A stretch of DNA of 64,000 nucleotides from Streptomyces sp. ISL-1 (GCF_018614585.1 NZ_JAGGOI010000019.1:1-64000); one strand, 5' to 3'. Counted from the first letter of the stretch, positions 1 through 8,696 are shown. Made by a program: numbers and translations. Notes: generated from the letters alone by a model not told the origin.

Positions 1-663
1 GCGAGGTATCCCCAGCTCACCTGCGCGTAGCCCGGCCTGGAAGCGGGAGTCGGCCTCCAGTTTGGCCATCAGGTCGGCCACGCGCCGCCGGTAGGTACGT
101 AGCGAAAGGCCCAGGCGTTTGGCCGCCGATGCGTCGGTGAGTCCGGATGCGAGTGTTTGGAGGATCACGCGGCCGTCTGCGTCGAGGTGCGGGGCGTTGC
201 TGTGCAGGTAGGTGTTGAGATCGGTGGCAGCGTCCCAGATCGCCTGGAACAGCGAGTGGACGCCGTCGACCAGGTTCTGTGACGTCGTGACGGTGTACTC
301 GCGGCCGGTTGGGGTGTGCTGGCCGGCGAGGATCATCACTCGCTTGTCGATGAGGATGGTCTCGTGCGGCATCGGCGAGCTGCTGATCCGAACGGCAGCA
401 CCCTTGCTCTGCACCATCTGCAGGTGCGCGCGGGCCTCCTCGTCGGCGAGGGCGACCGGACTGAGCAGCTTGCGGGAGGTGAAGCTAGAGGAGTCCGTGG
501 CTCGCATCCGGTTGCGGATCGCTGCCCTTGCCTGCGGTTGTGACCAGGTTTTGAGGTCCCGGGCGGCGCACAGGAACTCGGTCTGCGCCGACTCGAAGAG
601 GTGCCCGGCGCGTGCGATCAGCTCTGCGTCCCCTCGGACGGACAACACCTGTTCTTTCCGCAT
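1..663 (-). CDS. LuxR-type HTH transcriptional regulator (3' end off the window)
   Basis: The 221 visible residues start at ATG 663 and run off the left edge, so the C-terminus is missing. The middle (about residues 60-160) resembles the effector half of actinobacterial LuxR/TrmB-like regulators. The last 45 visible residues contain a LuxR-type helix-turn-helix (TDASAAKRLGLSLRTYRRRV). It is divergent from the aldo/keto reductase at 723, with a 16-bp dyad between the two genes, so it probably controls that gene, itself, or both. The signal it senses is unknown. Confidence 0.75.
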   Translation of the reverse strand, partial: MRKEQVLSVRGDAELIARAGHLFESAQTEFLCAARDLKTWSQPQARAAIRNRMRATDSSSFTSRKLLSPVALADEEARAHLQMVQSKGAAVRISSSPMPHETILIDKRVMILAGQHTPTGREYTVTTSQNLVDGVHSLFQAIWDAATDLNTYLHSNAPHLDADGRVILQTLASGLTDASAAKRLGLSLRTYRRRVADLMAKLEADSRFQAGLRAGELGIPR

Positions 664-673
664 CCCTCCAGTC

Positions 674-689
674 TGGCAGCAAGCTGCCA
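674..689. promoter_or_regulatory. Inverted repeat between divergent regulator and reductase
   Basis: TGGCAGC-AA-GCTGCCA is a perfect dyad with 7-bp arms, lying 11 bases upstream of the regulator's ATG in the 59-base divergent gap. Its place and symmetry fit an operator for the LuxR-type protein; that role is inferred. Confidence 0.45.
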
Positions 690-722
690 CGAGTTCGCGG
701 GGCGTGGTGAGGCACGGACAGC

Positions 723-1574
723 ATGAGTCTCATGACGATCAAGACTTTCTCCCTCGGCGGGGATCTGACCATCAATCGCCTCGGCTTCGGCGCGATGCGC
801 CTGGCGATGGGAACCTTCGACGGCCCGGTGCGAGCGCCGGAGACCGGCATCGGGGTGCTCCGGCGCGCCGTGGAACTGGGTGTGAACCACATCGATACGG
901 CCGGCTTCTACGGCCGAGGGCTGGTGCAGGCCAATGAGCTGATCCGTAGGGCATTGGCGCCGTACCGGGACGGCCTGGTGATCGCGACGAAGGTCGGTCC
1001 GCTGCGTGGTCCGAAGGGTCTGCCGAGTGAACAAGCGACGCCTGAGCAGTTGCGCGGCCTGGTGGAGGCGGATCTGCGTTCTCTCGGGCTGGACCGGCTC
1101 GACTTGGTGTATATGCGGATCGGTGGGATGGGCGGACCGGGTGGCGAGTCGATCACCGAACGGTTCGCGGTGCTCGCCGAGCTTCGCGCTCAGGGGCTGA
1201 TCCGGCACCTCGGTGTCAGCAACGTTGACGCCGCCCAGTTCGCCGAGGCGAGGGCGATCGCGCCCGTCGCGGCGGTGCAGAACCGGCACACCGGTGACAT
1301 GGGTCTGCTGACCGCATGTCAGGAGGCGGGTATCGCGTACGTGCCGTACTTCCCGCTTGGCGGCGGTGGCGAGCCGCTCAACGCCGAGCGGCTCGGCAAG
1401 GTCGCAGTACGCCTCGGCGCGACCACCGCACAGGTCGCGATCGTCTCCTTGCTGGCGACGTCGCCGTCAGTGCTGGCGATTCCGGGCACCGGTTCACTCG
1501 ATCACCTGGAGGAGAATCTCGCAGCAGGCGATCTCAGCCTCACTGAGCAGGACTTGGCTGAGCTGAGGGGCTGA
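723..1574 (+). CDS. Aldo/keto reductase family oxidoreductase
   Basis: The 283-residue protein has the AKR TIM-barrel pattern and would reduce carbonyl compounds with NADPH in the cytosol; the substrate cannot be deduced. The N-terminal NRLGFGAMRL strand is followed by Asp58 and Tyr63 (IDTAGFYG) and Lys90 (IATKVG). The position that usually holds the catalytic His has Arg132 (DLVYMRIGG); other actinobacterial AKRs also lack this His. The C-terminus has the cofactor-binding pattern LAIPGTGSLDHLEENLAA. ATG 723 is used; an in-frame ATG lies at 732. It is divergent from the regulator at 1-663. Confidence 0.85.
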   Translation: MSLMTIKTFSLGGDLTINRLGFGAMRLAMGTFDGPVRAPETGIGVLRRAVELGVNHIDTAGFYGRGLVQANELIRRALAPYRDGLVIATKVGPLRGPKGLPSEQATPEQLRGLVEADLRSLGLDRLDLVYMRIGGMGGPGGESITERFAVLAELRAQGLIRHLGVSNVDAAQFAEARAIAPVAAVQNRHTGDMGLLTACQEAGIAYVPYFPLGGGGEPLNAERLGKVAVRLGATTAQVAIVSLLATSPSVLAIPGTGSLDHLEENLAAGDLSLTEQDLAELRG

Positions 1575-1605
1575 CTGGCCGATTCCGGAGGCGGACTTTC
1601 CCGTC

Positions 1606-1974
1606 ATGCCCATGGCCGCTGCCAGCCCGATATTTCCGAACGCAGCCGAGCGTAAGAGGCTGAAGACGATGGCCTTCGGCCTCAAGACCGAGTACCGGCT
1701 GCGGGTGCGGGCTCAGGTGGTGCTGCACGCGGCGCGCGGGCGGTCCAACGCGCGCATCGCCCGCGAGACCGGGCTGCACATAGACACCGTGCGGACCTGG
1801 CGTGGCCGCTTCGCTCACGGCGGGCTGTCGGCCCTGGCCGACCGCAAGCGCAGCGGGCGCCCCGCTCGCTTCACTCCCGTGCAGGTCGCCGAGGCCAAGG
1901 CGCTGGCCTGCCAGTTACCCGCCGAGACCGGCGTGCCGCTGGCGCGCTGGTCGTTGGTTATTAGCCGGGGTTAA
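1606..1974 (+). pseudogene. IS630-type transposase N-terminal remnant
   Basis: The reading frame encodes the N-terminal winged-HTH part of an IS630-family transposase (AERKRLKTMAFGLKTEYRLR, then RSNARIARETGLHIDTVRTW and ALADRKRSGRPARFTP). Homology stops abruptly at VPLARWS; three or four unrelated residues follow before the stop codon, and the DDE catalytic domain is absent. It is therefore a 5' fragment cut by a rearrangement, and marks this end of the region as a recombination scar. Confidence 0.7.
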
Positions 1975-2034
1975 CTGCCCACAGGTAGGGGCACAAGCAC
2001 CGGACGGTGACGACCCAGAGACCAGGGGGACCTA

Positions 2035-2424
2035 ATGCCCACGATGAGCGTCAACGTCACAACCGCCAGCTCCGCGACGTCAGTCGCCGACGCACGCGAA
2101 AGCGCCCGGGACTTCCTCGACGGCCTAGTGCACCCGGTCACAGCGGAGGGCGCCGACACCGTCGTTTTGGTGGTCTCGGAGCTCGTCACCAACGCCCTGC
2201 GCCATGGCGGCGGCACCTGCACCCTGGACCTGCGCGCTCACGCGGACAGCATCGAGGTGGCCGTCCACGACCCCAGCCCGCAGACGCCGCGTATGCGCAC
2301 CCCCGACCTGAACGGCGGCACTGGAGGCTTCGGCTGGCCTATGGTCAATCGCCTCGCCCGCGCCACCACGGTTACCCACCGGGCACTCGGCGGCAAGACC
2401 GTAAGCGCCTCTCTCGCCCGGTAA
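2035..2424 (+). CDS. RsbW/anti-sigma-type ATP-binding protein (HATPase_c)
   Basis: This 129-residue stand-alone GHKL ATPase has the N box with Glu49 and Asn53 (SELVTNALRHGG) and a glycine-rich G box (GGTGGFGWPMVNRLA). Streptomyces encode many such single-domain serine kinases or anti-sigma/anti-anti-sigma regulators; the partner is unknown. AGGGGG precedes the ATG. It is probably the last chromosomal gene before the phage portal gene. Confidence 0.8.
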   Translation: MPTMSVNVTTASSATSVADARESARDFLDGLVHPVTAEGADTVVLVVSELVTNALRHGGGTCTLDLRAHADSIEVAVHDPSPQTPRMRTPDLNGGTGGFGWPMVNRLARATTVTHRALGGKTVSASLAR

Positions 2425-2781
2425 CGCCAAGGCTGCGGTACCAGCTGGGGCTGAGGCACTGACCAGGGAACGGGTATTGCTGTCAGAGGTTTTGATAGCT
2501 CGTGATCCACCAACGGCCTTCGGCCAGGCGCAACCGTACTTTCCGGAGAACGCGCCAGGACTAGCACCCGCCAGGAGCCCGCCGCATCCGGGCCAGCAGA
2601 GGGCAACACGTCTGTTGCTCCACCCACTGCCTTCACGCAGCGGTGACCAGCAGATCTGCACGTAGTCGTGCCCCTCAGCTCACTGCGCTGAGCTCGGGGA
2701 GCAACGCACCCGACCGAATCGGTCGGCGGCGGGATCTAGGCTGATGTGATGGCGCGGGGCCGATGTTCCTGGAGGGACCCC
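2425..2781. other. Gap before the phage portal gene, two hairpins, no terminase
   Basis: No convincing gene lies in these 357 bases. Two short inverted repeats are visible: an imperfect one at 2671-2699 (AGCTCA/TGAGCT flanked by CCCC/GGGG), and CCGACCG-AAT-CGGTCGG at 2710-2726. In an intact phage, terminase genes would stand here; none is recognisable, so the prophage appears truncated on this side. No attachment site could be identified. Confidence 0.5.
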
Positions 2782-4509
2782 GTGGGCCTGCGTCAACTCG
2801 TGATCGATGCGTGGTCGTGGCTGAACTACAAGCCGGTGATGGCGGATGCCGGCCGTCCGGGTTGCCGCGCGTTCCCGGAGCTGGCCAAGACGTGGATGCC
2901 GCCGCACGAGTTGCGGCGGTTGGCAGCGTACAAGGTGTTGGCGTCGTACGACTACAACCAGGCCGGGCAGCTCGCGGCCATCGGGGGTGACGCGAGTGCG
3001 CTGGAGCGTCGGGAGCTGGGCGACGCGGCGAACTTGGTGGACACCGCGCTCGGCTACCTCCTGGGCTCGGAGCAGAAGGTTGCGGTCGAGGGGGCGGAGC
3101 ACGCCGACGAGGAGACGCCGACGCCCGGTGCGGCGGAGGCCGCCGCGGTGCAGGAGCGGTTGCGGACGTGGGCGGACAAGGAACTGCTGACGTTCCGGGT
3201 CCAGCAGGCGGAGCGGGCGGCGGTGCTCCTCGGGGACAGCGTGATGGTGCTGGCGTGGAACCCGGAGAAGCAGCGGCCGACGCTGCGGGTCTACGATCCG
3301 GGGTTCTTCTTCCCGCAGTGGGACGACGAGGACGACGACTTTCCTGCGCGTGTGCATCTGGCATGGGAGATACCGGCGGACGACGACGCCGGGCTGAAGG
3401 CGCGGGTGCGCCGGGTCACGTACGAGCTGGGGCCGATCTCCGAGGACGGTGAGCAGGACGGCGACGGTGACGGTGGCAGCGCGGTGGGGCCGCGCACGTA
3501 TCCGTGGGAGCCGGGCGGGGCGTCCAATGTGACGTGCTATCTCACGGACGCGGAATGGCTGTTGGAGGACTTGAAGAATGGCGAGACGCTGGACCGCCTG
3601 CCGATGAGCAAGGCGAGTTTCCGGGTGCGGCCGGACGGCACGGAGCTGAATCGGCTGGACCTGATGATCGACTTCGTGCCGGTGGTGCACATCGCGAACA
3701 CGATCCCGGACGGCGGGGAGCACTGGGGGCGCTCGGTGCTCGCGCGGGTTCTGCAGGCGCTGGATGAGCTCGCGGCTACGGACTCCGACAGCTCGGCGGC
3801 GTCCGCGACGACGGGCACGCCGATCATCGGGCTCGCGGGTGCGCGGCTGCCGGTGGATCGGGCGACGGGCAGGCCGCAGGAGCTTGAGGTGAAGGCCGGT
3901 GCGGTGTGGCAGCTCGGCGAGACGGGGCGGATGGACGCGCTGGACACGTCGCCGCAGTTGGCTGAGCTGCGGGCGCGGGTGGATCACCTGCTGGAGCGGA
4001 TCGCGGCGAACTCGCGGGTGACGGCGGCCGGGCTGGGGACGCTGGACGCCACGGAGGTGCCGTCCGGGTACGCGCTGAAGTTGGCGCTGGGGCCGCTGGA
4101 CGCGCTGATCGGCATGATGCGGCTCGCGCGGGAGCACAAGTACCGGCTGCTGTTCAAGATGGTGCAGCGGCTCTATCAGGCCGGGCGGGCGGAGGGCTGG
4201 ACGGCCGGGGAGACGCTGCCGGCGCGGATGGCGTGGGCTCCGCACACGCCGACCGACCGGGGCGCGGTACTGGAGGAGGTCGTCAAGGCGTACGGGGCGG
4301 GGGTGTTGTCGCTGGAGACGGCGGTGATGATGCTGCTGGAGGCCGGGTATCCGATCAAGGATGCATCGCAGGAGGTAGAGCGGATCCGGGTGAAGGCGGA
4401 GCAGGACGCCGCAGCGAGGCGGGGTGCGCAGGCTCCAGAGGACGGGAACGGCCAACAGGCTGACGGCGAGAGGGCCACACAGGTGTTGTCGACTGGGGCT
4501 ACGCATTGA
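2782..4509 (+). CDS. Phage portal protein
   Basis: The 575-residue protein would form the dodecameric ring at the capsid vertex through which DNA passes. It matches actinophage portals: N-terminal LRQLVIDAWSWLNY segment, helical ELRRLAAYKVLASYDYN region, a central portal domain around DPGFFFPQWDD and YPWEPGGASNVTCY, the HWGRSVLARVLQALDELAAT clip/stem-type segment and an Ala/Arg-rich C-terminus. GTG 2782 is chosen because GGAGGGA sits 4 bases upstream; an upstream in-frame GTG at 2746 lacks a ribosome site. It heads the head-gene operon. Confidence 0.85.
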   Translation: MGLRQLVIDAWSWLNYKPVMADAGRPGCRAFPELAKTWMPPHELRRLAAYKVLASYDYNQAGQLAAIGGDASALERRELGDAANLVDTALGYLLGSEQKVAVEGAEHADEETPTPGAAEAAAVQERLRTWADKELLTFRVQQAERAAVLLGDSVMVLAWNPEKQRPTLRVYDPGFFFPQWDDEDDDFPARVHLAWEIPADDDAGLKARVRRVTYELGPISEDGEQDGDGDGGSAVGPRTYPWEPGGASNVTCYLTDAEWLLEDLKNGETLDRLPMSKASFRVRPDGTELNRLDLMIDFVPVVHIANTIPDGGEHWGRSVLARVLQALDELAATDSDSSAASATTGTPIIGLAGARLPVDRATGRPQELEVKAGAVWQLGETGRMDALDTSPQLAELRARVDHLLERIAANSRVTAAGLGTLDATEVPSGYALKLALGPLDALIGMMRLAREHKYRLLFKMVQRLYQAGRAEGWTAGETLPARMAWAPHTPTDRGAVLEEVVKAYGAGVLSLETAVMMLLEAGYPIKDASQEVERIRVKAEQDAAARRGAQAPEDGNGQQADGERATQVLSTGATH

Positions 4510-4605
4510 TCGTCCGACCTGGGGCGGATCCTTCTGTGTTCGATTGCCAGTTGGGCCGGACTACCGCTGTGATGGTTTCGACTGGTGCAGCGAGAGGAGT
4601 GTTCT

Positions 4606-5472
4606 GTGCTGACGGTTCGCACGCTTCGGGTAGCTAAGGACGAGGCAAGGCGGGCTGTGGAGCCCTGGGCGGCGCCGGGGGCGTTCGTCAGGCCGGAGGA
4701 TCCGCCGGACCGACTGGCGAACACGATGTGGGTGGGTGCGGCCGAGGCATTGGGGTGCCTGGGACTCAAGGCGGGCACTGAGGCAACGACCGGGGCCCTG
4801 GCCGCGGCGATAGCAGGGCGGCACACCATCAGCGGGGCGCGGGTTCGCGGGGACGGTGCGGCGTTCGACTTGACGTTTCTGGTGCCGCCATCGGTGTCCT
4901 GGGTCTGGGCTCAGGCAAGAGCGGATCTGCGCGTCAGGGTGGAGGAGGCGGTCGTTGACGCCGCCTACCACTCCCTTCAGTACCTGATCTGGAAGCTGCG
5001 GGGCGACAAAGGCGCGTCTGTCCCCGGGTTTGCCGCTGCTGTGGCGCTCCACGTGGTCGGGCAGTCCCGGCCCCAGGCGCCGCCACCGCCGTTGCTGCAT
5101 GTGCATAGCTATCTGGTCGGTGTCCTTGACGAGTTCGGGGAACTGCGCGGCCCACGTCGGTCGTCACTGTTCGAGGACGATGTGCTCCTCGCGAGTGGTG
5201 CCTTTGGCCGGGCGAAGCTGGCCGAGGACCTGCGTGGGCTCGGGTTCGGTACCGAGGTGGTTAGCGGTCGCGACGGCCTCCCCTCCTTCGAGATTTCGGG
5301 CGTGCCCGAAGGCCTGCTGCGGGTGGGGGAGTCGGCGGACATGGGCTGTGCGGGTTTGGGGCAGGTGACCGACTGTGAGCCATGGGAGCCCGTTCCGTGG
5401 GAGCCAGATCCGTGGGAGCCAGATCCCTGGGAGGCCGATCCATGGGAGAGCGGCCCGTGGCGCAACGGCTGA
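4606..5472 (+). CDS. MobF/TrwC relaxase-like protein in the phage head operon
   Basis: The 288-residue protein sits where tailed phages often encode a minor head (MuF-type) protein, between portal and scaffold, but its sequence follows the relaxase domain of MobF relaxases (TrwC/TraI). Visible landmarks are FDLTFLVPPSVSWVW (residues 87-101, TrwC DLTFSAPKSVS), His149, then His165 and His167 (LLHVHSYLVG, TrwC LHTH), and GAFGRAKLAEDLRGLGFG (199-215). No tyrosine occurs before Tyr121, so the catalytic N-terminal tyrosines are missing. The C-terminus is a PWEPD-type repeat. GAGAGGAG lies 6 bases before GTG 4606. It may bind DNA or metal without nicking; homology is inferred by motif comparison. 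Confidence 0.6.
   Translation: MLTVRTLRVAKDEARRAVEPWAAPGAFVRPEDPPDRLANTMWVGAAEALGCLGLKAGTEATTGALAAAIAGRHTISGARVRGDGAAFDLTFLVPPSVSWVWAQARADLRVRVEEAVVDAAYHSLQYLIWKLRGDKGASVPGFAAAVALHVVGQSRPQAPPPPLLHVHSYLVGVLDEFGELRGPRRSSLFEDDVLLASGAFGRAKLAEDLRGLGFGTEVVSGRDGLPSFEISGVPEGLLRVGESADMGCAGLGQVTDCEPWEPVPWEPDPWEPDPWEADPWESGPWRNG
5377..5463 (+). repeat. Tandem 15-bp repeat coding for PWEPD units
   Basis: The 3' end of the relaxase-like gene consists of about six imperfect 15-bp units (core TGGGAGCCAGATCC), encoding a Pro-Trp motif every five residues (residues 259-285). The near-identity of neighbouring units suggests recent slippage expansion. Such acidic Pro/Trp tails are low-complexity and their role is unknown. 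Confidence 0.75.
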
Positions 5473-5701
5473 CGACGTATCTGGTCGGCGTCGGCGTCCG
5501 GTGCCTCAGTACTGCATGGCCTGATCGTTGTCCCGTCGGACGGCCGGCCCAGTCACCGACCGGGGTTGCTCGCTAGGGGCCCGCCTGGCCATCACCCCAG
5601 GTGAAGAATCTGCGTACGAGCAGGTTGTAGATGGATGCTCGACTGTCGGCGGCGATGGCTACACTGATCGTCAGCGCGGGGGCGCGCTCTGGAGGAGATG
5701 T

Positions 5702-6412
5702 ATGGTCCGGCCCCTGCCGCCTTGCCGTCCTGTGGGCTTTCGCCGTGATGGGCGGCCGATCTACCCGATTCTCGGTGCCTCTTCGGAGGACGAGACGAAC
5801 GACCAGCAGCTGGACGAGGGCACCGACGCGGGTGGCTCGGATCAGCAGGTCACTGTGACCCAGGACCGTCTGGGGAAGTTGCTGACGCGGGAGAAGGCCC
5901 AGGGTGAACGGGCCGCGATCAAGCGCCTGTTGTCCACGCTCGGGTTCGACACCCCGAAGGCTCTGTCGGAGTTCGTGTCCACGCAGCGGGAGGCCGAGCA
6001 GGCCGCGCTGTCGGAGATGGAGCGCCGGGAACAGGTAGCCCAGGAGCGAGAGTTGCAGGCTGCGCGCCGGGAGGAGTTGGCTGCCGAGCGGGAGCGGGCG
6101 GCGCTTCGCCGAGCCGCTTTGGTGGCGCTCGGCGCGGAGGGCGATGACCTGGTGGACGCGGAGCGTCTGCTGACGGTGGATGACGAGGACGCTGATGAGG
6201 CGCACATCCAGTCGGCGGCCGAGTCCCTTCGAGCACGGCGTCCGGAGCTGTTCGGCGAGGTCCGCATGGCGGTGCCGGCGGCTCCTGCGGGCGCACCGGC
6301 CGGGCGCGGCCCCACCCGTACGAACCCGGTGTCGAAGCCTGGTTCGGCCGGGCTGGAGATGGCCAAGCGACGGGGTCTGATCCCGGAGTTCAGCGAGTCG
6401 GCCGCCCAGTAG
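5702..6412 (+). CDS. Phage capsid scaffolding protein
   Basis: The 236-residue, highly charged, helical protein lies directly before the decoration and capsid genes. It has an acidic N-terminal part (SSEDETNDQQLDEGTDAGG), a long Glu/Arg-rich coiled coil (about residues 75-150) and a basic C-terminal tail (MAKRRGLIPEFSESAAQ) of the kind that binds the major capsid protein. Scaffolds guide procapsid assembly and leave before packaging. ATG 5702 is preferred because GGAGGAG ends 4 bases upstream. The preceding 229-base gap holds no gene; TACACT at about 5660 could be a -10 element. Confidence 0.75.
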   Translation: MVRPLPPCRPVGFRRDGRPIYPILGASSEDETNDQQLDEGTDAGGSDQQVTVTQDRLGKLLTREKAQGERAAIKRLLSTLGFDTPKALSEFVSTQREAEQAALSEMERREQVAQERELQAARREELAAERERAALRRAALVALGAEGDDLVDAERLLTVDDEDADEAHIQSAAESLRARRPELFGEVRMAVPAAPAGAPAGRGPTRTNPVSKPGSAGLEMAKRRGLIPEFSESAAQ

Positions 6413-6517
6413 TCCGGGCCCAGACTGTGGGGGACCACGCCCCCTCAACTTCGTGGACGACATCGCCTCCGTGGGCGGTGTGCGGAATCTGACCGCAACG
6501 TCCATGGAGACACACAC

Positions 6518-6934
6518 ATGACCATCCAGCCCGTATCCAAGTCCGAGTACACGACCGCCAACCGCGAGTGGCTGGCGTCGCTGCACGGCACCGACTCAGT
6601 CGACACGATCACCCTCGACCTCAACCTGTTCACCGAGGGCACGCACTACGTGTGCGGGGACGGGTGCGAGCCGTATGGCCGGGTGCTGTCCGGTGTGCCG
6701 GTCGGCAGGGTCGCAGAGTCCGGCCTGTACGGCCCGTACGACCCGGAGGCGCACTGCGGCCGCCAGATCCTGCGCGGCTTCGTGATCGCCGAAGCGCCGT
6801 TCGCTCCGGGGCAGACGCGGGTTCCGGCCGCGCTGCTGTGGCACGGCGCGGTGAAGGCGTCGAAGGTGCCGGGCGGCATCGATGTGTCCGAACTCGTGTG
6901 GCACCCGCGTGCCGCGCAGATCCGTTTCGTCTGA
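6518..6934 (+). CDS. Phage head decoration protein
   Basis: The 138-residue protein immediately precedes the major capsid gene, the usual place of lambda gpD-type decoration proteins that stabilise the expanded capsid. Its pattern (VSKSEYTTANREWLASLHG, then a beta-rich region with EGTHYVCGDGCEPYGRVL and LYGPYDPEAHCGRQILRGF) matches actinophage decoration proteins seen before E-family capsid proteins. GGAG lies 9 bases upstream of the ATG. Assignment rests on family pattern and synteny. Confidence 0.65.
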   Translation: MTIQPVSKSEYTTANREWLASLHGTDSVDTITLDLNLFTEGTHYVCGDGCEPYGRVLSGVPVGRVAESGLYGPYDPEAHCGRQILRGFVIAEAPFAPGQTRVPAALLWHGAVKASKVPGGIDVSELVWHPRAAQIRFV

Positions 6935-6949
6935 GCGGCGGTGTGAGCT

Positions 6950-7999
6950 GTGACGATTCAGGATCTACTCAAGGACGTCTCGGTCATGGACCTGACGACG
7001 TTCGCCAGGGCCATCCCGTCCCCGAAGGACTTCCTCCTCACCCAGTCAATCTTCCCGAACGTGGAGATGCGGGAGGTGAAGTGGCGTACGAAGGACTCCG
7101 GCCGGTACGTCAACGTCGCTAAGTACAGGGCGTTCAACGCGAGCGTGCCGTTCGCGACGCGTGAGGCGTGGCAGACATCCCGCGAGGGTGCGCTGCCCGC
7201 GCTGGGCCAGAAGCTCGTCGTCTCCGAGCAGGAGCAGATCCTGCTGGAGGCGTCGCACGGCAGCGATCAGGACCGGCTGATCGAGCTGCTGTATGACGAC
7301 GTGGAGGGTCACGTCGAGGCGATCCGGTCCCGGCTGGAGCTGGCTGCGGGCGATGTGCTCGCGGACGGCCGGTTCACGCTGGAGCAGGAGAACGGACTGA
7401 CGCTGGAGGTGGATTGGAACGTTCCCGTTGAGAACATGCCGGTCGCCTCACGGCCGTGGTCGGACCCGGCCTCCGATCCGATCGCGGACGAGCTGCGGTG
7501 GATTCAGCACCTGGACGACATCGGCGCCCCGGAACCGGAGCTGGTGATCACCTCCCGGAAGGCGTTCAGCTACCTGGCAGCGAACGACGCCTACAGGGCG
7601 GCTTACTACGGCAGCGTGAACCCGTCGACCACGCCGACGGCGACGTTGACCCCGCAGCAGATCAACGTGGTGCGCGGTAACTACTCGTTGCCGCCGATCC
7701 AGTTCTACAAGGCGCAGGTGCGTGTGGACGGCAAGCCCCGCAAGGTGCTGCCGGAGGACCTGTGGATTCTGGTGCCGCCGGAGCGGGAGAAGTGGGCGCA
7801 GACCATGTACGGGGTGACGGCGGAGGCCCTGGTGCTGTCGCGCGGGTCGAACCCGGAGATCATCCGCGAGGACGCTCCCGGCCTGATCATCACCCGTGGT
7901 GTGCAGGATGACCCGGTGCAGATCTGGACCAAGGGCGCCGCGGTCGGCATGCCGGTCATGCACACCCCGGACGCGCACATCGTGGCGAAGGTCCTGTGA
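6950..7999 (+). CDS. Phage major capsid protein, E family
   Basis: The 349-residue protein fits the lambda-E-like major capsid family in length and layout: N-terminal MDLTTFARAIPSPKDFLLTQ, a loop region with VKWRTKDSGRYVN, the helical AIRSRLELAAGDVLADGRFT spine, WIQHLDDIGAPEPELVITSR, and the C-terminal EKWAQTMYGVTAEALVLS and PVQIWTKGAAVGMPV segments. It would form the icosahedral shell. GTG 6950 follows the decoration gene by 15 bases. Its stop overlaps the next ATG. Confidence 0.85.
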   Translation: MTIQDLLKDVSVMDLTTFARAIPSPKDFLLTQSIFPNVEMREVKWRTKDSGRYVNVAKYRAFNASVPFATREAWQTSREGALPALGQKLVVSEQEQILLEASHGSDQDRLIELLYDDVEGHVEAIRSRLELAAGDVLADGRFTLEQENGLTLEVDWNVPVENMPVASRPWSDPASDPIADELRWIQHLDDIGAPEPELVITSRKAFSYLAANDAYRAAYYGSVNPSTTPTATLTPQQINVVRGNYSLPPIQFYKAQVRVDGKPRKVLPEDLWILVPPEREKWAQTMYGVTAEALVLSRGSNPEIIREDAPGLIITRGVQDDPVQIWTKGAAVGMPVMHTPDAHIVAKVL

Positions 8000-8283
8000 T
8001 GGCGGGCCGCGGGCGGCTGAAGGCCGCAGTGTACGTACAGGACCCGGCCACCCGGGAGGAGCTGATCCTGCTGCCGGGTGAGTGCCCGGATCCGGAGGTG
8101 GCCGTGCTGATCACCAACCCGGACGCGTGGGACCAGACGCCCGAGGAGGACGAGCCGGAGACGATCGCGGTCGGTGAGCCGGAGCCGACCGAGAAGGAGA
8201 GCGCCCCGGAGGCCGCCGGAGGAGAGGCCGGCGGCGGGGCGAAGAAGCCGCAAGCCCGGCGCTCCCGCTCGTCCGGGTCGTAG
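7999..8283 (+). CDS. Small phage head protein, unknown function
   Basis: This 94-residue protein starts at an ATG overlapping the capsid stop codon (TGATG), so it is translationally coupled to it. The N-terminal half (LKAAVYVQDPATREELILLP) looks like a small beta domain. The C-terminal half is acidic and then Lys/Arg/Ser-rich and probably disordered. Position suggests a head-associated or capsid-stabilising role; no family is recognised with confidence. Confidence 0.6.
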   Translation: MAGRGRLKAAVYVQDPATREELILLPGECPDPEVAVLITNPDAWDQTPEEDEPETIAVGEPEPTEKESAPEAAGGEAGGGAKKPQARRSRSSGS

Positions 8284-8297
8284 GATGCTGCCCGTAT

Positions 8298-8333
8298 GGC
8301 CCGTCACCAGCATCCCCCGTCTGGTGACGGGCC
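8298..8333. terminator. Stem-loop between head genes
   Basis: GGCCCGTCACCAG (8298-8310) pairs perfectly with 8321-8333, leaving a 10-base loop; three more pairs (8294-8296 with 8335-8337) extend it past a mismatch on each side. It lies in the only gap of this head operon segment, 28 bases before the next start codon. With no U-tract it could be an attenuator or an mRNA-processing element rather than a full terminator. Confidence 0.55.
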
Positions 8334-8360
8334 GTACTTCGTTCGATGAAGGAGTCCCTC

Positions 8361-8696
8361 GTGGACGAATTCCAGAGGTCCTGGCTGCTGGCGCAGCTCG
8401 GCCCGGATACGGAACCCGCCGACCTGGAGCGCCGCTTCTTCCGGCTTCGGTCGGTACGCGCGGTCGCGCTGGAGGTCCTGGGCGAGCGGCGCGCGAAGCT
8501 CCTCGCCGATCCGCTGAAGGTCACCGTCGATGGCGTGGTGACCATGGACTTGCAGGAGAACCTGCGCGGCATCGAGCGGCAGATCGAGCAGGTACGGCAG
8601 GCTCCGGCGCCGGACGATCCCGAGGATGAGGATGAGGATGAGGAGGGCGGGGCACTGGTGTCGACGTGGCTGGTGCCGACACGCCGCTACCGGTAG
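8361..8696 (+). CDS. Small phage head-completion-type protein, unknown function
   Basis: The 111-residue protein follows the capsid genes. It is helical (FQRSWLLAQLGPDTEPADLE, ENLRGIERQIEQVRQ) and ends with an acidic Asp/Glu run and STWLVPTRRYR. GTG 8361 is chosen because AAGGAG lies 8 bases upstream. Position suggests a head-tail connector role, but no family is recognised. It is the last phage gene before the 18.7-kb island; phage genes resume only at 27456. Confidence 0.55.
   Translation: MDEFQRSWLLAQLGPDTEPADLERRFFRLRSVRAVALEVLGERRAKLLADPLKVTVDGVVTMDLQENLRGIERQIEQVRQAPAPDDPEDEDEDEEGGALVSTWLVPTRRYR

Noticed and set aside
2680..4506. Long minus-strand frame (608 codons) opposite the portal gene
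   Set aside because: Arg/Pro-rich translation without domains, typical of antisense GC-rich coding DNA; the plus strand has clear portal homology and a ribosome site.
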